A stretch of DNA of 64,000 nt from Vibrio algivorus (GTDB lineage: Bacteria; Pseudomonadota; Gammaproteobacteria; Enterobacterales; Vibrionaceae). The position numbers were made by a program, and so were the translations under genes. This document shows positions 25,732 through 33,686 of this stretch, in pieces; position 1 is the first letter of the stretch; every line of letters begins with the position of its first letter. The notes under the pieces were generated by a model. It did not search any database, was not told where the DNA came from, and was given only the letters and a program-made list of their open reading frames with translations. The stretch is taken from positions 744,001 to 808,000 of the forward strand of contig NZ_AP018678.1 of assembly GCF_002218005.2 (NCBI RefSeq), in the 5' to 3' direction.

Positions 25732-26202
25732 ATGACACCGGCAATTAATCTCGCTAAAAAGAAAAAAATTCCTCATACCGTTCATCAATACAAACATGAT
25801 CCTAATGCGGCAAGTTATGGCCTGGAGGCGGCAGAGGTACTAGGACAAAATCCAGCACAAGTATTTAAAACCTTATTATTTTGCCTTAATGGCGAAGCGA
25901 AAAATCTTGCGGTAGCGATTATTCCTGTTGAGAACAAGTTGAATTTAAAGCAAGCCGCAAAAGCGGCGGGCGCAAAAAAGGCAGAAATGGCAGATCCTGA
26001 TATTGCCCAGAAAACCACAGGTTATGTGGTAGGGGGAATCAGCCCATTAGGACAAAAGAAAGCCTTGCCGACCTTCATTAATCAATCGGCCCTCGACTTT
26101 GATACTATTTGCGTTTCTGCTGGTAAGCGAGGCTTAGAGATAGAGCTTGACCCACAAGATCTGGCGAATTTAACGAGAGCGAAGTTTGTGGAGTTGTGTT
26201 AG
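25732..26202 (+). CDS. ybaK: Cys-tRNA(Pro)/Cys-tRNA(Cys) deacylase YbaK
   Basis: Trans-editing enzyme of the YbaK/EbsC group that removes cysteine from mischarged tRNA(Pro). The 156-residue protein shows the conserved start TPAINLAKKKKIPHTVHQY, the catalytic-loop lysine segment PAQVFKTLLF, and GGISPLGQKKALPTFIN near 100-115. E. coli YbaK has 159 residues. Expressed from its own short upstream region (RBS aaggg). It is the last recognisable core gene before the accessory patch. Confidence 0.93.
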   Translation: MTPAINLAKKKKIPHTVHQYKHDPNAASYGLEAAEVLGQNPAQVFKTLLFCLNGEAKNLAVAIIPVENKLNLKQAAKAAGAKKAEMADPDIAQKTTGYVVGGISPLGQKKALPTFINQSALDFDTICVSAGKRGLEIELDPQDLANLTRAKFVELC

Positions 26203-26359
26203 GGGTAAAGCATTTTTGGACAATTTCGTTTTAGTAGAAGTGGTGAGTTACCAGTTTTTTGATTACTCTGAATATTGCAAAGACTACAACTGAATGAATA
26301 CTAGATAAGTTTCTCGCATCAACGCCCAGCACAACGTAAATTGATCCGCTACAGCTTTG
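26203..26359. other. Intergenic region with no recognisable gene; possible attC-like edge
   Basis: 157 bp between ybaK and the HEPN-like gene. The only structure seen is tttgttatac at 26346-26355, which forms an inverted pair with gtataacaa at 26871-26879 on the other side of the HEPN-like gene. No promoter or terminator is convincing. Confidence 0.4.
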
Positions 26360-26854
26360 TTATACACAGTCCATGACATTACGCAAAAACTGATTTGCTT
26401 GTTGAAAATTATAAAGCTGTCCTTGTAACCGATATCTCCACTTCTCACCATGGAACAAGTTATTTCTCAGCCGGAATATAACAACCAAGCAGCCAATTAA
26501 CTGAATAGAATGACTACTGTTTTCATTGCACAACATTTGCACCACCTCTGAAGGATTACCACTTCGTGCAATATGCAAATGTTGATAATGATTTGTAAGG
26601 GTTCCATCGACGTAGTAGCGATTACGAAGGTAACCGACATAGGGAGACATACTGATAGTAGCCAACCTATTAGTTTGCTCAAGGTTCCTTACGAAGCGCC
26701 TAATCTTGTCAACATTGCAATGACAGTTTAGGACACTGCCTTCGAATAAGCTCCACAGAAATGAAAAGTCATTGACAGCTTCTCGTTCATCATCTCTGAG
26801 TTGTGAAAATTCAGGAACCTTTTGAGTTATCCAATTCATCGTTTCCGGTGTCAA
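26360..26854 (-). CDS. HEPN-like hypothetical protein (possible RNase or toxin fold)
   Basis: A 164-residue protein with no certain family. Near the C-terminus, RLRNNLFHGEKW contains R130-x4-H135 followed by Gly, the form of the catalytic Rx4-6H motif of HEPN RNases; such RNNLFHG stretches are common in uncharacterised HEPN proteins. The rest looks helical with cysteines in NCHC. The likely start is TTG at 26854, because aaggag lies 5 bases before it; the first ATG (26839) is 20 bases from that signal. Stand-alone, with no partner antitoxin visible next to it. Function is inferred only from one motif; it could be a non-catalytic relative. Confidence 0.55.
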   Translation of the reverse strand: MTPETMNWITQKVPEFSQLRDDEREAVNDFSFLWSLFEGSVLNCHCNVDKIRRFVRNLEQTNRLATISMSPYVGYLRNRYYVDGTLTNHYQHLHIARSGNPSEVVQMLCNENSSHSIQLIGCLVVIFRLRNNLFHGEKWRYRLQGQLYNFQQANQFLRNVMDCV

Positions 26855-27031
26855 ACAGACTCCTTGCGTATAACAACCGCGCTCTGCGGTAAGTATGAAG
26901 TATAGAGGAAACCTTGTCCCACAGCAGGACTTTGTGTAATAGCCAATGAATATTGCCTTTCGTCATATGTGTTGTCTATTTAAGAAAAGTTTCACTACTC
27001 TTTGATAGCACTAAAGCAATTTTCTCTTGAT

Positions 27032-27424
27032 TTAAAAGTTTTTACTTTTTGTAAAGGTGGTAACCAAACCATTACCTTTTACTTTTAACATAGTAATAAA
27101 TTTACCTTTCAAAACAATACCTTCTTTAAGATTACCAGTAAGCTTGTCTATAGCAGCATCAAGGTCGCCATAAACTTGGTTAGGATCTAACTTGTCGTAA
27201 TACGCTTGAATCGCATCTCCTTTCAACGTTACTACTATAGTACAAACGTTATCACCTTCACTAACATATTCCGTTTCAAGGTCATGCCCATTAAACTTTG
27301 AATGCATGACTCCATATTCCTTAGCAGCAAAATCACAAAGTTGACCACTAGGAACTATGGTAGTTGCTTGAGTACCAAAAGCCGCAAGTGCCATAAGTAG
27401 AATTGCTTTATTTAATAGTTTCAT
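27032..27424 (-). CDS. Exported hypothetical protein, 130 residues
   Basis: Not recognised. It has a clear Sec signal peptide (MKLLNKAILLMALAAFGTQA, probable cleavage after A20) and a small mature domain with two cysteines, C30 and C61, that could form a disulfide in the periplasm. The C-terminal half alternates charged and beta-like segments (NLKEGIVLKGKFITMLKVKG). RBS aggaaa lies upstream of the ATG. Transcribed alone, same direction as the HEPN-like gene 180 bp away, with no shared signal visible. Confidence 0.65.
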   Translation of the reverse strand: MKLLNKAILLMALAAFGTQATTIVPSGQLCDFAAKEYGVMHSKFNGHDLETEYVSEGDNVCTIVVTLKGDAIQAYYDKLDPNQVYGDLDAAIDKLTGNLKEGIVLKGKFITMLKVKGNGLVTTFTKSKNF

Positions 27425-27898
27425 TTTTTCAGTTTCCTAGGGCATGCAGATCTTTTGTGAGTGTTTTTTGAGCGGCACAACTAGCCTGTTATAATTTTTT
27501 GCCAAGAACAATATTAGCCTATATTTGGTGGGAACTGCTACAGAAAGTAGTGAAAAGTATAGGTCGTATTTATAACAAATCTGAACACCGAATGCTCTTT
27601 GATGGGGAACTCTACCAAATGAGAACAGGTATTCCATGAAGTGACTGTAGTAGTCAAGTAACATTGACCACAGTTATAAAGTTTTTTCCCAATATAATCG
27701 CTCTGCCTCATGATACCGACCGGATAACGAATAAAAGATAGGGAGAACTTTTCGTAGGGCAAGCTCGTATTGACAAGATGTGAATGAGTACAAGTAAAAG
27801 TACTAACGAGAAAAGGGGCAAAAATGTGTTGTTGAGTCTAAAAACCGTAGCATATAAACGCAAAAAGCCTGACTATTTCTAGTCAGGCTTTTTAAATT
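27425..27898. other. Gene-poor stretch of the accessory patch
   Basis: About 470 bp with only weak minus-strand frames lacking ribosome binding sites and family features. The right end carries the terminator of the tRNA-Cys operon. Nothing else could be supported. Confidence 0.6.
27861..27897 (-). terminator. Terminator after tRNA-Cys
   Basis: Perfect 14-bp stem aaaaagcctgacta / tagtcaggcttttt with a 4-base loop, 2 bp past the CCA end of tRNA-Cys. Confidence 0.9.
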
Positions 27899-27972
27899 TG
27901 GAGGCGCCTCCCGGAGTCGAACCGAGGTCCACGGATTTGCAATCCGCTGCATAGCCACTCTGCCAAGGCGCC
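27899..27972 (-). tRNA. tRNA-Cys (anticodon GCA)
   Basis: 74 nt with encoded CCA. Acceptor GGCGCCT / AGGCGCC, anticodon loop TTGCAAA, T loop TTCGACT. Second intact gene of the Leu-Cys operon. Confidence 0.97.
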
Positions 27973-28019
27973 ATTTTTTTTAGGTGTTTTTGAATAGAAC
28001 TTTTGAAGTGTTTATATGA

Positions 28020-28075
28020 TGTGCCGGACTTGAACCGACGCAGTGGGAACCACTGACTGGATTTTAAACCGAAAA
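28020..28075 (-). pseudogene. tRNA-Leu relic (3' half only)
   Basis: Minus strand reads GGTTTAAAATCC, a perfect variable-arm hairpin CAGTGG ttc CCACTG, then a T arm GTCGG TTCAAGT CCGGC, clearly related to the 3' half of the adjacent tRNA-Leu(TAA). The anticodon stem is broken, no D arm or 5' acceptor strand is present upstream, and there is no matching 3' acceptor with CCA. It is a decayed tRNA or an old attachment-site duplicate. Confidence 0.75.
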
Positions 28076-28117
28076 ACTTAACGTCTTTATCTTTAACATA
28101 TTATCCAGATTTTTAGA

Positions 28118-28204
28118 TGGTGCCCCGGGCCGGACTTGAACCGGCACAGCGCGAACGCCGAGGGATTTTAAATCCCTTGTGTCTACCAATTCCACCACCA
28201 GGGC
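28118..28204 (-). tRNA. tRNA-Leu (anticodon TAA)
   Basis: 87 nt with CCA. Acceptor GCCCTGG paired with the CCGGGGC side by one G-T pair, variable arm around CGGCGTTCGCGCTG, anticodon loop TTTAAAA. First gene of the Leu-Cys unit. Confidence 0.96.
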
Positions 28205-28283
28205 ACATGTAATCTAAATTACAGGGCACTTAACTGAAAAGTTAGAACACCATCATTCCCCGTTTGTCTGGAGAACGAGGCGT

Positions 28284-28311
28284 ACTTTAGCGCATTGAGC
28301 GAATAGGTAAA
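28284..28311 (-). promoter_or_regulatory. Probable promoter of the tRNA-Leu/tRNA-Cys operon
   Basis: Minus strand -35-like TTTACC, 16-bp spacer, -10 TAAAGT, then GC-rich ACGCCTCG, similar in style to stable-RNA promoters. It is 80 bp upstream of the tRNA-Leu 5' end. Confidence 0.6.
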
Positions 28312-28461
28312 CCTTTTTTTATTAAAAATGCGTTTAAGTGCCTGCTTTTTGGGCTTTTTGTTTCCTTTATACCCAGTATTGCTATTGTTTTGTTCAATTG
28401 ACTTCTGTAATCCATAGAATTTGAGGTACTATTTTTTTATTTATAGAACAAGAGCTAAGTT

Positions 28462-28728
28462 TATACCCAAGTGACTTCAATATGCAGAATTCAGAGCTAT
28501 CATCCAAGTCTTTAAACAAGAAAGATTCGTACAGGAATGTAATCACCTTTCAAACGAATCTGACGCAGTGTAAAGGCTTGGATGAAGCTCCCGAAGGGCA
28601 AGTTAAAACAAGCTTTATGCGGCGTTAAATTAAATAGAGATACAATAACTATGATCATATTCAATTTGCCTTGCCTAAAACTTGTTTTAATCTTGCTGAA
28701 ACTCGCATCTTGAAGTTACTTGGGTATA
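28462..28728 (-). repeat. 267-bp dispersed MITE-like element, copy B (inverted)
   Basis: TATACCCAAGTGACTTCAAT ... TTGAAGTTACTTGGGTATA, exactly 267 bp, in opposite orientation to copies A, C and D. Its right end abuts the Fur-box-like sequence of the export operon with no base between. Confidence 0.92.
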
Positions 28729-28747
28729 AATGATGAGAATCATTAGA
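28729..28747 (+). promoter_or_regulatory. Fur-box-like palindrome before the HlyD/ABC export operon
   Basis: aatgatgagaatcattaga matches the 19-bp Fur consensus GATAATGATAATCATTATC at 14 positions, with the core ATGA-AATCATTA intact. It is 35 bp before the start codon of the HlyD-like gene. Confidence 0.65.
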
Positions 28748-28781
28748 CTTAACAGCGGTATAAATATTGGGTGAGAAAATC

Positions 28782-29741
28782 ATGGTTAAAAGAATAGGTG
28801 CTTTTGTAATAGTGATTCTTGGGGTACTCATTTCTGGTTGCTCACCACAAGACTCAACTCAAGCGTCAGGTACCTTAGAACGAGAGCGTATTAGTTTGCT
28901 CTCAACAGCTAGTGAAATCATCATTGAGTTACCGGTAAAAGAAGGTTCCAAGGTTGAAAAGGGGCAACTATTACTGCAACTAGATAATAAAAACCAGAAA
29001 GCTATTTTGGCTAAAGCCAGAGCTGAGTTGGCTCAAGCGAAGGCGAATTTGACCAAAATGTCCAATGGTGAACGAGTTGAAGATATTGATGCGGCTAAAG
29101 CCAACCTTGCTAACGCTAAAGCTAAGTTGATTGATGCACAAAAGCATTACACTCGCATGTCGGAACTGCTAGGCAAAAAACTTGTGTCGATTTCGGAACG
29201 TGATAATGCCTTGGCTGAGCGTGATGCCACCAAAGCGACGTATGATTCGGCTTATCAAACTTGGCAAAAACTCACAAAAGGTAACCGAGTTGAGGATATT
29301 GAATCGGCGCAAGCCCAATTGGCAGCCGCTAAAGCTGAAGTTGTGCTGCAAAGACATAAACTCGATGAACTTTCTATTATTGCCACACGAGATGGGATTT
29401 TAGATTCCTTGCCTTATCATTTAGGAGAGCGTGTACCGGATCGTGCGGTGGTAGCTATAGTACAAGCCAACGCAAAACCTTATGCCCGAGTGTATATGCC
29501 CGAACCTTACAAACATAAAATTCATGCTGGCGTTTCGTTGAACGTCCATATTGATGGTGTGGACGAGGCGATGAAAGGCACAGTACGATGGATTTCGGTT
29601 GAACCTGCATTTACGCCATATCGCACTATGACGGAAGAAGATCGTTCACGTTTGGTGTATTTAACCGAAATCGACCTACCAGAAGCAGCAAATTCATTAC
29701 CGGCTGGCATTCCTTTGCAAGTGGATTTGGAGGGAATCTAA
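28782..29741 (+). CDS. HlyD/YbhG-family periplasmic adaptor, lipoprotein type
   Basis: Predicted membrane-fusion subunit linking the downstream ABC-2 exporter to an outer-membrane channel. The 319-residue precursor has a lipobox (VILGVLISGC) instead of the usual membrane anchor. The biotinyl-lipoyl-like halves (VKEGSKVEKGQLLLQLDNKN and ATRDGILDSLPYHLGERVP) flank a long coiled-coil hairpin with two similar arms (NGERVEDIDAAKANLANAKA and KGNRVEDIESAQAQLAAAKA). The start at 28782 is chosen because gggtgag lies upstream; a TTG 15 bases earlier is in frame. The stop codon overlaps the ATPase start. The cargo is unknown. Confidence 0.85.
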   Translation: MVKRIGAFVIVILGVLISGCSPQDSTQASGTLERERISLLSTASEIIIELPVKEGSKVEKGQLLLQLDNKNQKAILAKARAELAQAKANLTKMSNGERVEDIDAAKANLANAKAKLIDAQKHYTRMSELLGKKLVSISERDNALAERDATKATYDSAYQTWQKLTKGNRVEDIESAQAQLAAAKAEVVLQRHKLDELSIIATRDGILDSLPYHLGERVPDRAVVAIVQANAKPYARVYMPEPYKHKIHAGVSLNVHIDGVDEAMKGTVRWISVEPAFTPYRTMTEEDRSRLVYLTEIDLPEAANSLPAGIPLQVDLEGI

Positions 29742-30685
29742 TGACTCAATCCAATCCCCCGCACGAGATCGCTATTCAAGCCAAAAATGTTGTGAAAAAG
29801 TTTGGCAATTTTAAAGCGATTGATGATATTTCTCTTACGGTACCCAAAGGGTGTATTTATGGCTTTTTAGGACCTAATGGCTGCGGCAAATCTACTACTA
29901 TTCGTACTTTAACTGGCTTGTTGACACCTACTTCGGGTGAAATAGATGTTTTGGGTTATCAAATTCCTAAAGATGCCGAGAAACTACGCTTAAAAATCGG
30001 TTACATGACGCAAAAATTCTCGCTATATGATGATTTGTCCGTAGAAGAAAATCTCACTTTTATGGGACAAATTTATGGCATGGAGAAAGAACAACTAAAA
30101 CAACGCATTGAACAACAGCTTCAAACTTATGGCTTAGATCAGTTAAGAAAGCAGCGAGTTAAAGGGATGAGTGGGGGACAAAAGCAACGTTTATCTTTGG
30201 CATCTGCCACTATGAATCAGCCAGAATTGTTATTTTTGGATGAACCGACATCTGCTGTTGATCCTGAAAATCGTCGTGATTTCTGGGAAAAACTCTTCGA
30301 TCTTTCCGATCAAGGTACTACTATTTTGATCACTACTCATTACATGGATGAAGCAGAAAAATGCCACCGTTTAGCGATTATGGAAGCAGGTAAAATGCGG
30401 GCGGATGGTGAGCCCGAAGCTTTGATGCTGCAAATGGGCGTTAATGTGGTAGAGATAAAAGCGGAGAACTTACGTCAGCTGAAGCAAAAACTATTGGAGC
30501 AAGAGCAGATCCGAACCGCAGCTCAGTTAGGCGTTCGCCTACGAGTGTTGATTTATCAAGATATCGACAAGCCAATTGAATGGTTACGTCAAGCCATGCC
30601 GGAATTGGCTACAGCAGAAATGGAAATCGTACGGCCTACGTTAGAGGATGTATTTGTCAGCGTTACGGGAGAAGGACGTCAATGA
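29741..30685 (+). CDS. ABC exporter ATP-binding protein (YbhF/CcmA-like)
   Basis: Cytosolic ATPase of an ABC-2 type exporter, 314 residues with one nucleotide-binding domain: Walker A GPNGCGKSTTIR, Q-loop MTQKFSLYDD, signature MSGGQKQRLSLA, Walker B LLFLDEPTSAVDPENR and switch TTHYMDEAE. The C-terminal 80 residues follow the domain as in drug and antibiotic exporters. It overlaps the gene before by one base and the permease after it (ATGA), so all three are translationally coupled. Unlike E. coli YbhF it carries only one ATPase domain. Confidence 0.92.
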   Translation: MTQSNPPHEIAIQAKNVVKKFGNFKAIDDISLTVPKGCIYGFLGPNGCGKSTTIRTLTGLLTPTSGEIDVLGYQIPKDAEKLRLKIGYMTQKFSLYDDLSVEENLTFMGQIYGMEKEQLKQRIEQQLQTYGLDQLRKQRVKGMSGGQKQRLSLASATMNQPELLFLDEPTSAVDPENRRDFWEKLFDLSDQGTTILITTHYMDEAEKCHRLAIMEAGKMRADGEPEALMLQMGVNVVEIKAENLRQLKQKLLEQEQIRTAAQLGVRLRVLIYQDIDKPIEWLRQAMPELATAEMEIVRPTLEDVFVSVTGEGRQ

Positions 30686-31794
30686 TCAACGTATTTCGTA
30701 TGAAAGCCATCATGATGAAAGAGTTTCGCCAGTTATCTCGTGACAGGCTTACGTATGCCATGATTGTGATGCTTCCGCTTATTCAACTTTTGTTATTTGG
30801 CTATGCGATAAATACCGTAGTGCGACATATTCCTGTTGCGGTTGTCGACCAAAGCCATACTCAAGCGTCGCGTTGGATTATTGAATCGGTTAAAGCTTCA
30901 CAGGTGGTAGATATCATTCATCAATACGACTCATCCACAGAAGCTCAGCAAGCGATTGAATCTGGTGAGATACGCGCAGCGTTAGTTTTACCTCACGATT
31001 TAGCTCAGCGCCAAGCACAAGGCCGAGAACTTGGTCAATGGATGATTGATGGTTCGGATAGCATGATAAGTTCCTCTATTTTAGCTTTGCAGAATTTGCC
31101 GGTTTCTTATCCTGAAAAGCTTGGCAATATTTCAGCAGACCAACGCCCAGACAATAGAACTTTTGCTATGACGGTGTTTTATAACCCCAGCCAGAAAACC
31201 GCACTTAATATTGTTCCCGGCTTGTTGGGAGTCATTTTAAGTATGACCATGGTGCTGTTTACCAGTATTGCGATAGTGCGTGAATCGGAGCAGGGTAACT
31301 TAGAGCTATTGATCACCACACCTGTCTCTTCGTTGGAATTGATGATTGCTAAAATTGTGCCGTATATATTCGTGGGTTTGTTGCAAGTTACCATAGTACT
31401 TAGTCTTGGCCATTGGATATTTGGTGTACCGATTAACGGTTCTATTATCGATATTTTCCTTGGTTCACTAGTGTTTATTTCTGCCAGTTTGACGCTCGGT
31501 TTATTGATTTCCACTATTGCGAAAACCCAACTGCAAGCAATGCAATTAACCTTGTTTGTCATTTTGCCGTCGATATTAATGTCGGGCTTTATGTTTCCGA
31601 TTGAAGGCATGCCAGTCATTGCCCAATGGATTTCCCAGATATTACCTGCAACCCATTACATGTCATTGATTCGAGCTTTAGTATTAAAAGGGGCAGATTT
31701 GGGAGATTTGTATAGAGACGTGATTTGGTTGTCTTGTTTTACGGTTGGCGGAATTATTGTTGCCGCTTTACGATTTAAGAAAACCTTGGACTAA
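30682..31794 (+). CDS. ABC-2 type permease (YhhJ/YbhR-like)
   Basis: Inner-membrane permease of 370 residues: one N-terminal helix (AMIVMLPLIQLLLFGYAI), a large periplasmic loop (about 45-170) and five C-terminal helices, the usual ABC2_membrane_3 plan. The start at 30682 overlaps the ATPase stop. Only a single permease gene is present, so the transporter would be a homodimer, unlike the two-permease YbhFSR arrangement. Followed by a bidirectional terminator shared with rluF. Confidence 0.9.
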   Translation: MINVFRMKAIMMKEFRQLSRDRLTYAMIVMLPLIQLLLFGYAINTVVRHIPVAVVDQSHTQASRWIIESVKASQVVDIIHQYDSSTEAQQAIESGEIRAALVLPHDLAQRQAQGRELGQWMIDGSDSMISSSILALQNLPVSYPEKLGNISADQRPDNRTFAMTVFYNPSQKTALNIVPGLLGVILSMTMVLFTSIAIVRESEQGNLELLITTPVSSLELMIAKIVPYIFVGLLQVTIVLSLGHWIFGVPINGSIIDIFLGSLVFISASLTLGLLISTIAKTQLQAMQLTLFVILPSILMSGFMFPIEGMPVIAQWISQILPATHYMSLIRALVLKGADLGDLYRDVIWLSCFTVGGIIVAALRFKKTLD

Positions 31795-31828
31795 GTTTAT
31801 TTTAGGTAGAAAAATTTCAGATAAGTAA

Positions 31829-31866
31829 AAGCCCATGAAAGTGAATATTTCATGGGCTTCATTTTC
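31829..31866. terminator. Bidirectional terminator between the export operon and rluF
   Basis: Perfect 12-bp stem aagcccatgaaa / tttcatgggctt, with T-rich cattttcat after it on plus and TTTTACTTATC on minus. Confidence 0.85.
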
Positions 31867-31878
31867 ATGACTTAGATG

Positions 31879-32937
31879 TTACTTCTTTGGCGTCCATTTT
31901 TTGATGGTGCTGCTGTTTGAATTACCGAAGCGAGAGCCTTTGTTGGTTGGTTTGCCTTGAGAATTCGAACCCGATTTCGGCGTGTCTTGATTGCGGCTAC
32001 GGTTGCCACCAGAGCGTTCACCATTGCGGCTTTGTGAATTGTTAGGTTTACGTTCAAATTCACCCTTGCCGCGGTAAGTTTTAAATTGCCCCGCTTGTTC
32101 TTTTTTCAGTTCCCGTTCTTTTTCAGCTTGTGCTTGCTTGCGAGCATCGTGCAGTTTTGCGTCTGTCGCTTTTGCGATGGTGTGACCGTCAGCTGCCACT
32201 TTAGAGGCTTCTTCGGTGCCAACGGAGCCTTCAATCATATTATGAATTTCAGTAATTTCAGCATCGGTGAGATAACGCCATTTACCATTTGGTAGACCAT
32301 CAATGGTGATGTTCATAATGCGTACGCGACGCAGTTTATAAACATCGTAACCAAGCGCTTCACACATGCGACGAATTTGGCGGTTTAAACCTTGAGTCAA
32401 GACAATACGGAATGAAAAATCAGTTTCTTTGCTAACCTGACAAGGTAGAGTCGTGGTATCTAAAATATCGACACCAGACCCCATCTTAGCAATAAACTCT
32501 TCAGAGATCGGTTTATCAACACGTACCACATATTCCTTTTCATGGGCATTACCGGCACGCAAGATTTTATTTACGATATCACCGTCATTGGTTAAGAAAA
32601 TCAAACCATCAGAGGGTTTATCTAAACGTCCTATAGGGAAAATACGCTTACGGTGACCAATAAAATCAACAATGTTGCCTTCAACGTGTCGCTCAGTAGT
32701 ACAAGTGATCCCCGTTGGTTTATTTAGGGCAATGTAGATAGGCTTTTCTTTACTTTTTATCGGCTTGTTATCGACTTGAACATCATCACCAGGCAGTACT
32801 TTTGTCCCCATTTCTGGCACGATGCCATTGATGGTTACACGGCCTTGGTCGATAAGCTTGTCGGCTTCACGACGTGAGCAGAAACCGGAATCACTGATAA
32901 ATTTATTTAAACGAATAGCAGCAGTTTGGTGGGTCAT
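31879..32937 (-). CDS. rluF: 23S rRNA pseudouridine(2604) synthase RluF
   Basis: RsuA-family pseudouridine synthase. The 352-residue protein has an N-terminal S4 RNA-binding domain (IRLNKFISDSGFCSRREADKLI), the catalytic motif with D106 in PIGRLDKPSDGLIFLTNDGD, and the end-of-domain motif LTQGLNRQIRRMCEALGY. CSRREAD and overall order fit RluF best (U2604 in 23S rRNA); RluB or RluE are less likely. The last 110 residues are a basic Lys/Gly/Asn/Ser-rich tail of low complexity, probably disordered RNA-binding sequence. Monocistronic. Confidence 0.88.
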   Translation of the reverse strand: MTHQTAAIRLNKFISDSGFCSRREADKLIDQGRVTINGIVPEMGTKVLPGDDVQVDNKPIKSKEKPIYIALNKPTGITCTTERHVEGNIVDFIGHRKRIFPIGRLDKPSDGLIFLTNDGDIVNKILRAGNAHEKEYVVRVDKPISEEFIAKMGSGVDILDTTTLPCQVSKETDFSFRIVLTQGLNRQIRRMCEALGYDVYKLRRVRIMNITIDGLPNGKWRYLTDAEITEIHNMIEGSVGTEEASKVAADGHTIAKATDAKLHDARKQAQAEKERELKKEQAGQFKTYRGKGEFERKPNNSQSRNGERSGGNRSRNQDTPKSGSNSQGKPTNKGSRFGNSNSSTIKKWTPKK

Positions 32938-33035
32938 AATAATCTCTTTTGACGTTTCACAACGGAAATGCTCAGCGATATATCAAAAAGATAGCTTGAG
33001 CGATGAAGGTAGTAGAGTTTAGCAGATTTACTCAT

Positions 33036-33617
33036 TCAACTCATACGTTTTTGGTGGCGCTCTCGGTTATCTAATTTCATCTCGGCGCTTTTCTTGATAA
33101 GGACATATACTGCGCCACTTCCTCCATGAAAAGGTTGAGCGCTATGAAAACACATCACATCAGAAATTTGCTCGAGCCATGCTGCGACATAACTTTTGAT
33201 TAGTGCTGGTGGGTTAGAACGTTCACCTTTACCGTGAACAATTAAGACACTTCGGGTATCAAGACGTTGTGCTTGGCGTAAAAATGAGACGACATCTTCT
33301 CGAGCTTGTTCCAAGGTGCGACGGTGTAAATCTAATTTAGCAGTAATAGGGTACTTACCTAAACGTAGCTTACGAAATACACCATCTTGAACGCCATCTT
33401 TTTTGTATTCCAAAATATCATCAGGTCTCAACATAGGAGCATTATCTAGCGACAGATACTCGTCATACTCTTCAGATAGGGAGACGGCGGCTTGGCGTCT
33501 AGCCAAATGAGCTTCAGTGATTGTTCGTTCTTTGGTACGAATAGTCGTATCTTGCTTTATCGGTTTAACATCGCCCATCATTTGTTGGAATAAGTCTAAA
33601 TCGTTATCGTCTGTCAT
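33036..33617 (-). CDS. smrA: Smr-domain DNA/RNA endonuclease SmrA
   Basis: A 193-residue protein (MTDDNDLDLFQQMMGDVKPI) with a C-terminal Smr domain (LDLHRRTLEQAREDVVSFL, SVLIVHGKGERSNPPALIKSYV, SGAVYVLI). In E. coli the YdaL/SmrA relative nicks DNA; Smr domains also act on RNA. Start set at 33617; an ATG two codons earlier (33623) is equally close to gtggtga. The frame stays open further upstream to 33695, but that part runs into repeat sequence and is not believed coding. Confidence 0.88.
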   Translation of the reverse strand: MTDDNDLDLFQQMMGDVKPIKQDTTIRTKERTITEAHLARRQAAVSLSEEYDEYLSLDNAPMLRPDDILEYKKDGVQDGVFRKLRLGKYPITAKLDLHRRTLEQAREDVVSFLRQAQRLDTRSVLIVHGKGERSNPPALIKSYVAAWLEQISDVMCFHSAQPFHGGSGAVYVLIKKSAEMKLDNRERHQKRMS

Positions 33618-33686
33618 AATCATCACCACTTGATGGAAAGCTGTTATACCCTTCGTACTTGAGGCTGAAACGTCAGTTACTTTGAC

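Noticed and set aside
27437..27762. Two overlapping minus-strand frames of about 75 codons in the accessory patch
   Set aside because: No ribosome binding site, no signal peptide or family feature, and they overlap one another.
28284..28330. Possible additional tRNA or sRNA upstream of tRNA-Leu(TAA)
   Set aside because: Only promoter-like elements and A/T runs are present; no fold of tRNA type could be drawn.
31179..31619. 146-codon frame antisense to the ABC permease
   Set aside because: Mirror of a well-supported membrane protein gene; the predicted peptide has no independent features.
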